Part shown: one piece after another, positions 10,511 through 21,652 of the stretch
Position numbering within the stretch: the first letter of the stretch is position 1
Layout: the number at the start of each line of letters is the position of its first letter
Assembly (NCBI GenBank): GCA_051453625.1
Contig: JBOZIK010000001.1
Location: forward strand, 225,863,386-225,886,149
Direction: 5' to 3'
DNA: 22,764 nt
Source of the DNA: Welwitschia mirabilis
Taxonomy: Eukaryota; Gnetophyta; Gnetopsida; Welwitschiales
Program-made: the position numbers and the translations under genes
Notes under the pieces: model-generated
The model's input: the letters and a program-made list of their open reading frames with translations, nothing else
Databases searched by the model: none
What the model was told of the DNA's origin: nothing

Positions 10511-11770
10511 TGTTGCAATGTGAATTTATGCAATCTTGAATCCTTAAGTAAATCCTATAAATCATAAATGCTTACATAAAACACACACTAGTATAAACGA
10601 GAGTTAACATAAATATTATAATTCATTAAAGAAACTAGACTAGAAGTTAGAGAATTAATTTTAGTAAAGTATTCTTAGTTTTGTTCCATTAAGTAAATGA
10701 AACTAAGAATTAACGCAGAAATACAATGTAAGATAAATTCTAATAAAATGCTTATAAATGAGATGCAAATGAAATAACTTTAAGTAATGAATCTATTTTA
10801 CTACTAATATTTTTTCATCAAGATTAGCCTATATAACTTAGATCAATTTGGGAAAAATATTGCTTAATCCTAACCAACATAAGCTATAAAGTACATCAAA
10901 TAGTATATAGATAAACATCATTATTATAACTATGGAAATGCATCATGAAATTAAATGCAAGTAGTTAAACTAATAATATCAACCTTTCAAAGGTTGCACT
11001 TATGATCTAGATCAACTATGAAACTATCATAGAATCATAACCAACATAAAACCATAAGGGAGATGCACATAATAGAAGTAAAGTAATCTTTCATTAATAT
11101 TGAATTAAGAATCTACTTATAAAGTAGGAGCACTCAATGGAGGATACATAGCCCAATACCAAGGAAGACTTTCCTCTATAGCATAGAATTGATTTTTTCC
11201 CCCTTTCTATATCCTATCACAAGACTTTTTAATACAAAAAATGATTTTTGAGAGTGAGGAGAAAGATGTATTTATAGTTTTACATGGAAGATTATAGAAC
11301 TATACTCTAAAGGTTAGAAATGAAAGTCTAACAGCCTACATGAGGCATACAACTCCATTACAAAGATAATTTATTTGTCATATAAAATAATTATCATCCT
11401 GACTATTCATCAGATGCTGACACCTCGTAGTAAAAGATGACTCATTACTTTTTAGTTGCACCATGTCAGCATTCTTGTCAACTCCAAGTGTACTGTTGTC
11501 TAGTGACTATCATCTAGATGATAATGTAGATGAAATCCTCCTAAGTTATTTATTTAAGTAAAATCAATCTTCTAAATCATTTGGCTCCTTTTCAGAAATC
11601 TAAGTCTTAGAATTCACTTGAAATGCCTTCAAATATGCTAAGGATTTCATATTTTTATGATCATTCCATTAGTTCTCCATAATTATCAAAACTCTACTTA
11701 AAATTATCTAAATGTTCTACAACAATACTCAAAATACCCCATCAAATACATATAATTTGAAATTGCAGTA
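10511..11770 (-). repeat. Element B left LTR (3' LTR)
   Basis: Begins TGTTGCAATGTGAATT and ends ATTTGAAATTGCAGTA on the plus strand. It aligns end to end with 16720-17976, for example at ATAAATGCTTA (10564 and 16779), GATTAGCCTATATAACTTA (10821 and 17030) and ATCAAATACATATAATTTGA (11740 and 17948). The terminal CA is now TA. No gene is seen inside. Confidence 0.9.
11269..11277 (-). promoter_or_regulatory. TATA box in element B left LTR
   Basis: The minus strand reads CTATAAATA, followed closely by CATC. The right LTR has CTATAAATACC at the equivalent place (17473-17481). The sequence and its position about 500 bases into the LTR are both conserved, which supports a pol II promoter facing left. 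Confidence 0.6.
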
Positions 11771-11783
11771 TAGTCCTCCACTT
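11771..11783 (-). promoter_or_regulatory. Polypurine tract of element B
   Basis: The minus strand reads AAGTGGAGGACTA against the start of the 3' LTR. It resembles the tract of element A (AAGTGGTGGAGGA), which supports minus orientation. Confidence 0.65.
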
Positions 11784-13595
11784 ATCATTGTTAGTACCTA
11801 ACAAATAAGCAAACAACTACAAATTATGAGCTAAATTGACTAAGATAAACAACAACTAGCAAACATAAATTGAGTTAAAAAATCCTTATCATGTAGGATT
11901 AAATATTAAAATTTAATGAACTGTACATATTACCTTAGTAAAATTTGCAACCGTACTATTGTTTTGTATGTTATTTGGGTAATTAGTAGGATGACAAGAT
12001 AAAAATAAAATGCCTATAATCATGATCATCAGAAGAACTAAAGTACTAAAATATACATTAGCCCTTCACTTAAAATGTTTTATCACATTATAAAATAAAA
12101 TTTAATGCCATACATAAAACTTGCCATAAAATATAATTATGATAACTCAGAAAAATGATGATGTGTATGTAAAATAGTGGTAATTCAAAATGATGTGTAT
12201 AAATAAATTAGTGAGTTTTAACTACAATTTACAAGAAGTAACTCCATAACAAAATAATTATAACATCACTCCCTTCATGATGGATGTGAGCTCATAGATG
12301 GAAGTGAAGGAGGAGAATACTCTTCCTCATTTAGAAAGTGCATACAAAGATCTTGTTAGATGTTCTACTAATTAATACCATAATGCATATCACACAAATA
12401 ATATAAAATCATAACTAGAGCAAAAAATCTAATATATGTATTATGAAAGCTCAAAAATAACCCTCATAATTAAAATTTTCACTCAAAAATATTTCCAAAT
12501 ATGTTTTACCCTTCATACGTAAATCAATACATCTTGTATTACAATAATAAAAGAAGAAGCTATTATTGTTTAGGTTGTTATTTAGATAATAGAAGTAGAA
12601 TAATGATCAAACAAGAAAGATTTAATAAAGCAATGAAGTTCAAGTAGAGTCAGGTAGTTAATGTTAGCAACAATGAGGCCTCAGAAAGTCACTATAAAGT
12701 CTAAGAGAGAGATAAAAGCTAAGCAGTAAAGGAGATAAAATTAGAAAGAACTCAAGGCTGGGTAAAAGGATGTCAAGATAGAGAAATAGCAATTCATTAA
12801 TATAGAGAATCAATGTTAAGAAAATCCTCAAATATGCTAAAACTCAATAAGAATTCAAGATTTCTAAGTGGATGTGTGAAGTAAAATGCTAAAGCAACAT
12901 ATGCAAAGTGCTAAAATGAAAGTTAAAAAACTACTCATGAAAATAAAATAAAAAGACAATAAGAAAACTACTGAATGATTAAGTTTTAAATATTGTGATG
13001 GAAAAGTACAAAAATGACTTTGAAATACCAAGTAAAATGACTAAGAAAACAAAATAAAAATAGACAACTAGAAACATGAAGAATATTATATACCTACCCT
13101 AAATTATAACCTAATAAAGTCCTGTAATAGAAATCATAAAATTACTTGCTTCATAAAGAACCACTTGAATAGGCAATTATTATGACGATGCTAAGAAGAT
13201 CTAATGTTTTTAATTAATGAATGATAAGATCAAAAGTTTCTTAGAAATGGACTCACTTTCACATACTCCAAAATGATACTAAAATTTGAAAAAAGATGAA
13301 ATGATCATGTGGGAGTATTATATGCATAATAAATCTAGGAAATAAGTAATTCCTTTAATGACACTAGGGATATCACTGATCCTTTAGCCTCTAAGTGATA
13401 ACTATTTCCATGATGAGGGGAGTACAACCATTGTCAGAGGAGTAAAAACCCACTTAGCATGATCAACTAACCTTCTAGTGGTGTTTTCATAGATACCAAT
13501 ACTATCAAAGATTCCTCTTGATAAAATTTACCCTAGTATAGTAAGAAATCATGTTAATCATGTTTTTAGCTCACATATAAAAGATCATAATCATT
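11784..13595. other. Element B internal region without recognisable coding
   Basis: About 1.8 kb, A-rich on the plus strand. All frames on both strands are broken by frequent stops and no retroelement protein motif is recognised. In minus orientation this is the position where pol would lie in an autonomous element. No RNA gene is seen. Confidence 0.45.
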
Positions 13596-13614
13596 ATCTC
13601 TCTCTCTCTCTTTC

Positions 13615-13687
<73 letters not shown>

Positions 13688-13828
13688 NNNNNNNNNNNNN
13701 NNNNNNNNNNNNNNNNNNNNNNNNNNNNNNNNNNNNNNNNNNNNNNNNNNNNNNNNNNNNNNNNNNNNNNNNNNNNNNNNNNNNNNNTCTCTCTCTTTCT
13801 CTTCTTTTTTTTTCTTTTCTCCTTTTTA
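13596..13828. repeat. (TC)n microsatellite and pyrimidine tract spanning an assembly gap
   Basis: An almost pure TC run occupies 13596-13687, with a few TTTC or TGTC interruptions near its start. It is followed by 100 N and continues as TCTCTCTTTCTC and a T-rich pyrimidine tract to about 13828. The true repeat length is unknown because the gap falls inside it. Confidence 0.95.
13688..13787. other. Assembly gap of 100 N
   Basis: Exactly 100 N, the customary placeholder for a gap of unknown size. Both edges are TC repeat, so the gap probably reflects a microsatellite that could not be read through. Confidence 0.95.
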
Positions 13829-14739
13829 AGTAATAAATCCCACGTGACGAAGTACTCTTAAGGTTTAGGATGAAGTAATAAGATGATAAATAGGGAGGAC
13901 ATCCCTAAATAACTAAAGAATCATATCATTGAGAGAGAGAATATGAGAACTAAGGCATCTTCCTTAAAAATGAGGTTCATAGACATATGAATGTCTTAAG
14001 ATTAGATGAATCCAATCTTATCACTTTGAAATGCCCAAGTAAGAGATTACTAGCCGTGGTACCTTTATAAAGTAATATATTAATTATGTTAAAAATGTTC
14101 AAGTGATAGCTTGACATCCACTAAAGGAATAAGCTAAGGAATAATTCAGATAATGATAAGAGGACTATCAAGAAAAGTGCTTCTATCATGTTTAAGATTT
14201 GATTAGTAAGTGACTCATAGATTTTTAACCTTTATCTTCTAACTTTCTAAACTTTTGTAGTATTCACATTGAAGATTTTAATTGAGCCAAAGATAGGGAT
14301 CTAATCATTTAGAGGTTAACTGGTTCTGTAAAATATGCACTTGAGTATTACACTTTTTCAAAAAAATAAGGATCAAATCAAATAGAAACCAATTGATAAA
14401 ACATAAAAGGTATACAAATATTTTTAAGTAAAATCAATTAGAGTAATAAAGCATAAAAGGACAAAGCCCTGATAGAAAAAATTTCAGAATCTAAATAAGA
14501 GATCAAGAAGTAATAACTTTCATTAACAGATAATCTCTTATTAAATCATTGTAAATCATAATTATCATTACATAATTCATTAATACTCAAAGAATGCACT
14601 TAAGAAGTTTTTAAAGTATTTTTAGAATGTTTAATAAGATTTAAAAAGCTTATTAAGATTCAATTCTAAGCATGGATTATTATCAAGAAGATAAGATTTA
14701 TCACAATTTAAAATTTTAAGATATCCCAAGTTATACTTT
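13829..14739. other. Element B internal region, unassigned
   Basis: About 0.9 kb between the microsatellite and the decayed coding frame. I see no recognisable domain on either strand. The decayed frame at higher coordinates may extend a little into the right end of this stretch, but stops become frequent. Confidence 0.4.
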
Positions 14740-15850
14740 TGAAAAGACTAACCATTGAAGGCAATAAGTAAAGTCAACATGGAAGGAGAGGGAAGAATGT
14801 TACTTTGAGCATTACAAAGAGTTTTAAGAGGAAGATATTGAGAGATATTAAGAATAGACTCTTAAAAATTATGATTTCATTAAAGTCATGAAAAGAAATA
14901 TGGCTTTGAAAATTACATGAAGGTTTAAATTAAAGAGATAGAGAAATGTTACCATTATTAAGATTAGAAGGTAATGTGAAAGTAGAACAAAGGATGTTAT
15001 TTGGGGTTTTATATGAAAGCACAAGTGGAAGGAATGGAGAAATAATAGCATAATTTTTAGGTTGGTTTGTTGCATTGGAATGAACAAGTCTATCCTCTAT
15101 TAAGTTTGACTGAATCTCTATGAGTCCTTTATTAGGTTCCTTTTTTTTATTGTTGTTTTTATCATTACTTTGTTGTTTTTTTTTTCCTTCACTTTCTTCA
15201 TCATTATTTTTTACTATATCTTCCTTCTCTTATTGAGTATTGCTCTCATTATTCAAGTTATTAGATTCATCAAAAAATTCATCAAGAGAAATGTGATTAT
15301 TATATTCATCATGGGTTGAAAAATTTTCATATTCTTCATGAAATAATTCCTCTACTTGATCTGGATTTTTGAGTAATAAATGGATTCTAGGGATATAATT
15401 TAGTATCTTAATATTCTCATCTGATGAATAATCATATTTATTCTTATTATTAAAAAATTAAATTAAGTCATCATTATCTTTATTTTGACCATCTCCTAAT
15501 GCGTGGCATGTTGAAGTTTCATCTAAAATCTCATTTTCTATTTTAAAGCAAGAATTGTTACCACTTGTTCTTAAGTTATTCTCATTTTTCTAAAGGTATG
15601 ATGTAGTAGAATGTGTAGGATAGGTTTAAGAATATTGTGTTATAAAAGAACCTTGAGATAGTTGATCTTGAATCATAATTTTTTGAAGGATCCCAATCAG
15701 ATTTTATATGTTCTTACTTTGATTTTATAAATTTTTGTTAGTAATTTTTTTCATCTTCTTCATTTATTTGATTAACTCATGAAGTGAACCTTCTTCTTCT
15801 TCATTGTAATTCATGGGAGATAGATCTTTTTCATAGTAATTCATGGAGAT
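14740..15850 (-). pseudogene. Decayed acidic, Asn/Gln-rich frame of unknown function in element B
   Basis: One minus-strand frame runs for about 370 codons with only about nine stops, most of which could come from Gln codons. At roughly 70% AT, about thirty would be expected by chance (my rough estimate). It begins around NYYEKDLSPMNYNEEEEGSL, passes a KMKKITNKNL segment rich in Asn and Gln, then IENEILDETSTCHALGDGQN, an acidic block (VEELFHEEYENFSTHDEY, ISLDEFFDESNN), a Lys/Asn/Gln-rich linker, and ends in a more hydrophobic part. There is no signal peptide or zinc knuckle. By position just downstream of the 5' LTR and leader it could be gag. The N-terminal segment weakly recalls the NQ..I.NL stretch in some Athila-type Gags, which is not enough to assign it. 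Confidence 0.45.
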
Positions 15851-16698
15851 GATTAGGATTTGCTAAAACAATTATAGGATGCTTCTCTAAATGATGTGGA
15901 ATTCCTAAAACGTTGAAAACCTTTGTTGTCATTTCTACATGAAGACAAAAAAGAAAAGCTAAAAAAATAAGAAGGTTAAAAAGAGGAAGAGGCTCAATTC
16001 CTAGTATTAACATCATTTGGTGTTGTCCATCCTCTTTCTACAAAAATTTCTCAAAGTGGTATTTTATCATTTTCCTAAGAAATCCTTAAGTTTATTCTCC
16101 TTTTAGAAAAAATTTCTTAAATAGTCCTTTTATCATCATTCATAAAAATAGATGAGAAGGATGAAATAAGAAGAATTAATGAATATGGTAAGAAAGATAA
16201 GTACAAGATAAAGATCAAGCTTCACTCCCTCTAATATTTCATCTTTATGCTAGAATTGCTTGGATTCTTAACACTTAGAAAAAGCATTATGACCATTGTC
16301 TTGTCAGTTATTTGGACGATATGAGAAATGACCAATAGAAATATTTTAAAGAAAATAGAAAAATATAACTATAGAAAGAAAAACAAAAACAAAAATACTG
16401 ATAGTCGTCTACTTAGTCATTTGGACAATAGAGGGGATAATGTTAACTTTATTACACTACCAAAAATAAAATATCTTATTGTAATAAGATAAAAAATACT
16501 AATTACAGACCATTATTCATAACATCATCTAGATGACAAAGAGGACAACAAGGCCTATTAATACTATGAAAGTAAAAATTGAAAAAAATAAACCTATGAA
16601 AGCTAGAGTAGAAATATAGTGCTATTAAAATAAATAACTCAAATTAAAATCCAAGATACTTATCTAGATAGTGAAAATCCTCTAGCTTCTTATGGCCT
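15851..16698 (-). other. Leader of element B and possible upstream coding
   Basis: This lies between the 5' LTR edge and the decayed frame. Short open stretches exist, for example 15831-16016 on the minus strand (61 residues), but none looks like a known protein. The segment contains several remnants of a GATGAC-like motif, including the palindrome CATCTAGATG at 16526-16535, also found in the left LTR at 11511-11520. Confidence 0.4.
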
Positions 16699-16710
16699 TT
16701 TTTGATAATA
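16699..16710 (-). promoter_or_regulatory. Possible primer binding site of element B
   Basis: The minus strand reads TATTATCAAAAA, seven of twelve matches to TGGTATCAGAGC, nine bases inside the 5' LTR edge. Both the match and the spacing are poor for a primer site, so this is tentative. Confidence 0.3.
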
Positions 16711-16719
16711 ATTGTAAAA

Positions 16720-17976
16720 TGTTTTGGTGTGAATTCATGCAGTCTTTAAGTCCTCAAGAAAATCTTGTAAATTATAAATGCTTATACAAAACACATATTA
16801 ATATACACAAGAGTTAACCTAAATATCATAATCCATTGAAGATACTAGGCTAGGAGTTAGAGAATTGATTTTACTGAAGTATTTTTGGTTTTTTCCGATT
16901 AAGTAAATAAAAATAATAAATAATGTAGAAATATAATATAAGATAAATGCTAAAGCAATGGTTATAAAGGATATGCAAATGAAATAACTCTAAGGAATGA
17001 ATCTATTTAACTATCAATCATTTTGTCAAGATTAGCCTATATAACTTAAATCAATTAGGGAAAATTGTTACTTAATCCTAACTAACATAAGTTATAAAGC
17101 ACATCAAATAAAATATAGGTAAATGCAACTATTATAACTATATAAATACAATATGAAATGAAATGCAAGTACTTAAACTAACAATATCAACATATCAAAG
17201 GTTGCTCTTATGGTCTAGATCAACTATGAAACTATCATAGAATCATAATTAATATAAACCATAAGGTACATGCACATAATAAAAGTAAAGTAATCATTTA
17301 TTAATCTTGAACCAAGAATCCACTTACAAAGTAGCAGCACCTCAATGAAAGATACACAACCCAATACTAAGAAATACTTCTCTATAGCATAGGATGGACC
17401 TTTTTTCCTTTGATCTCCCATCATAAGATTTTTTAGTACAAAAGATGATTTTTGAAATTAAGGACAAGGAGGTATTTATAGATTTACATGAAGGATTTTA
17501 GAAAAAAGCCCCTAGAAATTGGAAATAAAATCCTAACAATCCACATGAGGTGCATGACCACATTATAAAGATTATTTATTTATCATATAAAATAATAATC
17601 ATTTTAACTATCTTCCAGATGATGAAACCCTGCAATAAAAGATGATTCATAAAGTTCTAACCTTGGTTCATGTCAAAATACCTATTAGCTCTAAACGTAC
17701 TATTTTCCAATGACTGTAATCCAGATGACAATGTGGAAAACATCCTCCTAAGCTCTTTAGTTAAGAAAAATTAGCCATCTAGATCATTGGGCTTATTCTC
17801 AAGATACTAAGTGTTAGAACTCAATTGAAATTCCTTCAAATATGCTAAGGATTACACATTTCTATAATCACCCCATTAGTTCTCCATAATAATTAAAACT
17901 CTACTTAAAATTATCTAAATGTCTTATACAAGTACTCGAAATAATCCATCAAATACATATAATTTGACATCCAACA
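16720..17976 (-). repeat. Element B right LTR (5' LTR)
   Basis: Begins TGTTTTGGTGTGAATTCATG and ends TTTGACATCCAACA on the plus strand. It is 1257 bases, against 1260 for the left copy, and differs from it by roughly one base in five or six by eye. Short open frames inside it, such as 17224-17424 minus, are not mirrored by clear conservation and are not called. Confidence 0.9.
17473..17481 (-). promoter_or_regulatory. TATA box in element B right LTR
   Basis: CTATAAATA on the minus strand, matching the left LTR copy in sequence and position. This is the copy that would have driven transcription of element B, since the right LTR is its 5' LTR. Confidence 0.6.
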
Positions 17977-17981
17977 AGTGG
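17977..17981. repeat. Target site duplication of element B, right copy
   Basis: AGTGG, identical to 10506-10510. It is followed by TTAGCAAATAC, which continues the alignment with the left LTR of element A (ATGATCAAATCC from about 1658). Confidence 0.85.
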
Positions 17982-20095
17982 TTAGCAAATACAATATTAG
18001 AATGTTATTGTTAAAAAAAAATAAAAGTAATACAACCCACCTTAATGATGAAATACAAGTATGAAATAATTTTTGTTAGGATTCTCTTAATTTAGTCCTA
18101 TTCAATGAATACACCTCACAAATGCATACATAAAATTCTATCTAATGTGGATATTTAATGTATTCTTTACTTAGTAATAATAATTTTAATCATCATTAAG
18201 TTATTTTAATAGAAATAATCATGCAAAATAGAATCAAACATGCTAGAACATCTTTATATTTAGGATTATATCAATGAAAATATAGATAAAGGAAATATTA
18301 TTTCTGATTTTTCACAATAATAATAACAATATTAAAAATGTATTAAATTATATTTAAAAATATAATTAAATAAAACTAATACATACCTAGAAATATGCCA
18401 ACCCTAGAAGCATGCTTTCATGATCATATGATAATCTATCATGGTTATATGCAATGAAGATAAAAAAAAATGAATTATATATCAGGCATGATTATTAGCA
18501 TATAATTCTTTATTTAAAACTCATATAGCTATAGCAAAAGTTAAAAAAAATAAATGATAAATCAAGGAATATTAAAGTTACTTAAAATACTAAGGTGAAA
18601 ACTATTATAATCATGCATATTCAAAGTAAGTTAAAAGAAAAAAAAAGGGTAAAAGAGGTACTTTTTCTAATTAAATGTTAGATGTAAATAATATAACTTA
18701 ATAATAATAGTAATAATAATAACTTACCTTATATACTTTAATTACCTATGTACTTCTATTTAATAACGTTTTTACAATTTAAGATATTAATTAGAAAGTT
18801 TTAGGATTTTAAAAGACATTATAAAAAATATCATTACTTAATTATCAAGAAAAAAATAAATTACAATAGTCTTTAATAAATTAGACTCATAATAGAATCC
18901 TTAAAAACTAAATCAAGATATATTGGAACTTTAAAAGTATTATTTATAAGGTCATAATTTAAGGTTAAGGACCATCAAATTTGTCAAAATTATAATCCTA
19001 TGATACTATACTAAAATTATCATAATGTTTAAACTACTTTATGATTTTAAGTTATTTAATATGTTTTGAAAAATCTTGTTTAATTCTCTACAACTTAGGA
19101 TGCTTATGTTTTCAAATAGCTAAACTATTGGTTATACAAAGGGAAATTAATTACGTACTATTTTTTTCATTTATTTCTTGACCTATTTTCACAAATTATT
19201 TTCTTGAAAATTATAATACATTAGAGAAAATAGTATTTTAAAAGTTTTATAAACATAATATAATCCTAGAATTAAAAGAAACATTTCACTAATTTATACC
19301 TACTATTTAATAAGTTATAATTTTCTTAACCTCTACCTCTATTTTGGAAAATTTAAATTTTGTTATGTGAACATAGTAAAGATTTTACAACTAGATATGA
19401 AATAATTAGAATAAGTAAAAAAATCAACATACTAGTTAAACTTAATAGTTTAATATATATTATCTAAATATTACTCCTATATGTAAATGTAAAAAAGAAA
19501 AATTAATGCACAAAAAGTATTTACAATGAGCCTTAGGATTACCATAAAGTAGTAGTAGCTTAGAAGAGATTTTAAAGATCAAACTTTTATCCCTAATAAA
19601 ATTTATCTAATGAATAATTGATGAAAAATAAACTATTAAGTATATATGTTAGTATAAACAAATATAGATAGAAAAATTTTCATAGTAAATCCCCTAGTTA
19701 CTTAGCTATAATCATCTATTCATAATCTCCATTACGAAGCATAAGAGACCCCTCATTTCTCCCTAGCATCTTAGTAAGACTCAATGGAAGAGAATATATT
19801 TATAACATAATACTATGATAACCATAACTAATGACCTAATGCAATATTTCATTACTCTACTAGAATGTTAAAAGAGATTATATGAACAACATGAGTAAAA
19901 AAGCTTACTTGGAAAGATTAGTAAATTCTTGATAGATGATGATTGATGAAGTTTTAAGATAAAGAATTCTTATATCTAAGCTTTTAAGCTCTAATATTTA
20001 TTCTCAAAAGAATGAGAAGAAAGAGAGATGAAAGAAGAAAATTCACTTACATAAAAAATGGAAAGCATCTCCATTTTTGCAAGAAATAAAAAGGT

Positions 20096-20107
20096 TATTA
20101 TATATAG
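20096..20107 (-). promoter_or_regulatory. Possible TATA box of element A 5' LTR
   Basis: CTATATATAATA on the minus strand, at the position equivalent to 3653-3664 in the left LTR. If this is the promoter of element A, element B now lies between it and gag. Confidence 0.35.
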
Positions 20108-20194
20108 ATAAATAAAAGGCACATAATGTAAGATCATAGGATTACATGATTTATCATTTATAAGTGGAATAAGAAATAAGTAACATTGAATTAC

Positions 20195-21387
20195 AAAAAG
20201 GAACTTTATATTTATGACTCATGCACCTAATTAGGATGAAAAAGTTTTTTAATTTAATTAGCAAGATTAATTACATGCATCATTTTCTTATGATAGATCC
20301 TTTTTTATCCTTCATAGACTTATACGAATTTTAATTAATTTAAGACATGCATCAAAAGAATAGATGCACAAGTCTCAAAATTATCATATGGCATAATGCA
20401 AGAAATTATTTAAGTCTAATGAAAAAAAATTAATATGTCACAAATGCATAAAATATGAAGTTATTATGTGATATAATGAGATAAGCCTTTTCATTTTGAA
20501 TGAACAAAATAATAAATATGATATAAATAAAGTTCTATTACACATATCAAGAAGATAAAAGTCATGGTAGAATATATCTACTCATTTATCATTCTTAATT
20601 CTAGGTAAGAGTGCATTTACTTATTTACATGCTCATTTGTTTCATAATGCATATAATCTATCAATTACACAAGATGAGAAGAAGATGTCTATTTATAATA
20701 TAGTATACCTATTACATTTACCTAGAATTTAAATGAGTAAATAAAGTGTAAAACATATTATAATATCTTATTGAAATTTTCAATTTATTAGTTTTACAAA
20801 AAGGGACATCATATTTATGACTCATGCACCTAATTAGGATGAGAAATTTTTTGATTTAATTAGCAAGGTTAATTACATGCATTATTTTCTTATGATAGAT
20901 CTTTTTTATCCTTCATAGGCCTATACATATTTTAATTAACTCATGACATGAATTAAAAGAATAAATACATGAGGCTTAAAATTTTCATTTGACATAATGA
21001 GATAAATCCTTTAAGTATAATGGAGAAAACAATTAATATGTCATAAATGCACAAATTTTGAAGTTATTATATGACATAATGAGGTAATCCTTTTTAACTC
21101 AAATGAACAAAATAATAACTATGCTACAAGTTAAATGATATTACATATCTGAAGATGATAAAAGTCATGGTAGAGTAAATCTACTTATTTATCATTCTTA
21201 ATTCTAGGTAAGAGTGCATTTACTTATTTACAAGCTCATTTATTTCATAATGCATATAATCTATCAATTACACAAGATGAGAAGAAGATGTCTATTTATA
21301 GTATAGTTTACCTACTACATTTATCAAGAATTTAAATAAGGTATAGAACATAATATCTTCTTGAAATTTTCAATTTATTAGTTTTAC
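20195..21387. repeat. 600-bp tandem duplication inside the right LTR of element A
   Basis: Unit one is 20195-20797 (603 bases) and unit two 20798-21387 (590 bases). Both begin AAAAAGG and soon reach TATTTATGACTCATGCACC; both end near TTATTAGTTTTAC. TTAC occurs at all three junctions (20191-20194, 20794-20797, 21384-21387), consistent with microhomology-mediated duplication. The left LTR has only one unit (about 3751-4345). The two units share many bases that differ from the left LTR, for example in the segment ending AGATGAGAAGAAGATGTCT (20664-20682 and 21268-21286), so they arose from each other after the LTRs began to diverge. Confidence 0.9.
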
Positions 21388-21652
21388 CATGTGATTTGAA
21401 TTCCTTATGTAATGGTATTATTTAGTTTTAATAATCGGATAGTTATTAGTTATGAATTGATTATCTAATAATAACATAATTATTACCATTTTCATGTTAA
21501 ATTATGAAAATCACAAAAACTAAGATTAATTACTTAAAATATCATCTTATTTTGATAAGGCTTTTAAAGAAGAAGAATCCACCATCTAATTAAAAAATTA
21601 ACATGTCTAAATATCCACAGTAATTAAGGTTTACAAAATCTAGGATATGATA

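Larger units (their letters stand above)
10511..17976 (-). mobile_element. Element B: LTR retrotransposon nested in the 5' LTR of element A
   Basis: This element of about 7.47 kb (plus an unknown gap length) has two LTRs of about 1.26 kb, TG..CA-type ends, and a 5-bp target duplication AGTGG. A polypurine tract next to the left LTR and a minus-facing TATA box in both LTRs set its orientation as minus. Its internal region is about 4.95 kb as assembled. I could not find RT, integrase, protease or zinc knuckle motifs on either strand. The one coding-like stretch (14740-15850, minus) is of unknown type. It may be a non-autonomous element, or one too decayed to recognise. Superfamily is not assigned. 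Confidence 0.88.
1019..21652 (-). mobile_element. Element A: decayed Tekay/Del-like chromovirus (Ty3/gypsy)
   Basis: This is a full-length LTR retrotransposon in minus orientation, interrupted by element B. Seen in the sequence: two LTRs of about 3.6 kb ending TGTGACACCC and GGATATGACA (plus-strand view), identical 5-bp flanks (TATCA), a polypurine tract at 4606-4618, an initiator-Met-like primer site at 9930-9941, and between them degraded gag, zinc knuckle, protease, RT, RNase H, integrase, GPY/F and chromodomain in that order. Domain order with a C-terminal chromodomain is the chromovirus signature. The SNHNVDEATW motif and the long LTRs fit the Tekay (Del) clade. Every domain contains stops and the two LTRs differ at very roughly one position in five by eye, so the element is old and cannot encode a working protein. 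Clade assignment is from recognised motifs, not a tree. Confidence 0.92.
17982..21652 (-). repeat. Element A right LTR, second segment (5' LTR, resumed)
   Basis: It aligns with 1658-4605 of the left LTR. It ends AGGATATGATA where the left copy has GGGATATGACA, so the terminal CA is now TA. After allowing for the internal duplication of 603 bases, the two right-LTR segments sum to about 3.63 kb, close to the 3587 bases of the left LTR. Confidence 0.9.

Noticed and set aside
14869-15087. Minus-strand open frame of 72 codons starting from a TTG
   Set aside because: It is in a different frame from the longer, composition-defying frame at 14740-15850, and is probably a shadow of it.
17224-17424. 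Minus-strand open frame of 66 codons
   Set aside because: It lies inside the right LTR of element B, which is not expected to code, and no protein similarity is apparent.
17974-17990. Primer-site-like string ACAAGTGGTTAGCAAAT just right of the element B LTR
   Set aside because: It resembles the LTR end plus TGGTATCAGAGC seen in plus-strand elements, but it is explained exactly by the target duplication AGTGG followed by the resumed LTR of element A. The TATA box and polypurine tract of B also face the other way.
1019-21652. CRISPR-like or other regularly spaced repeat array
   Set aside because: The long-range repeats are LTR pairs and one tandem duplication. No short repeat with regular unique spacers is present.
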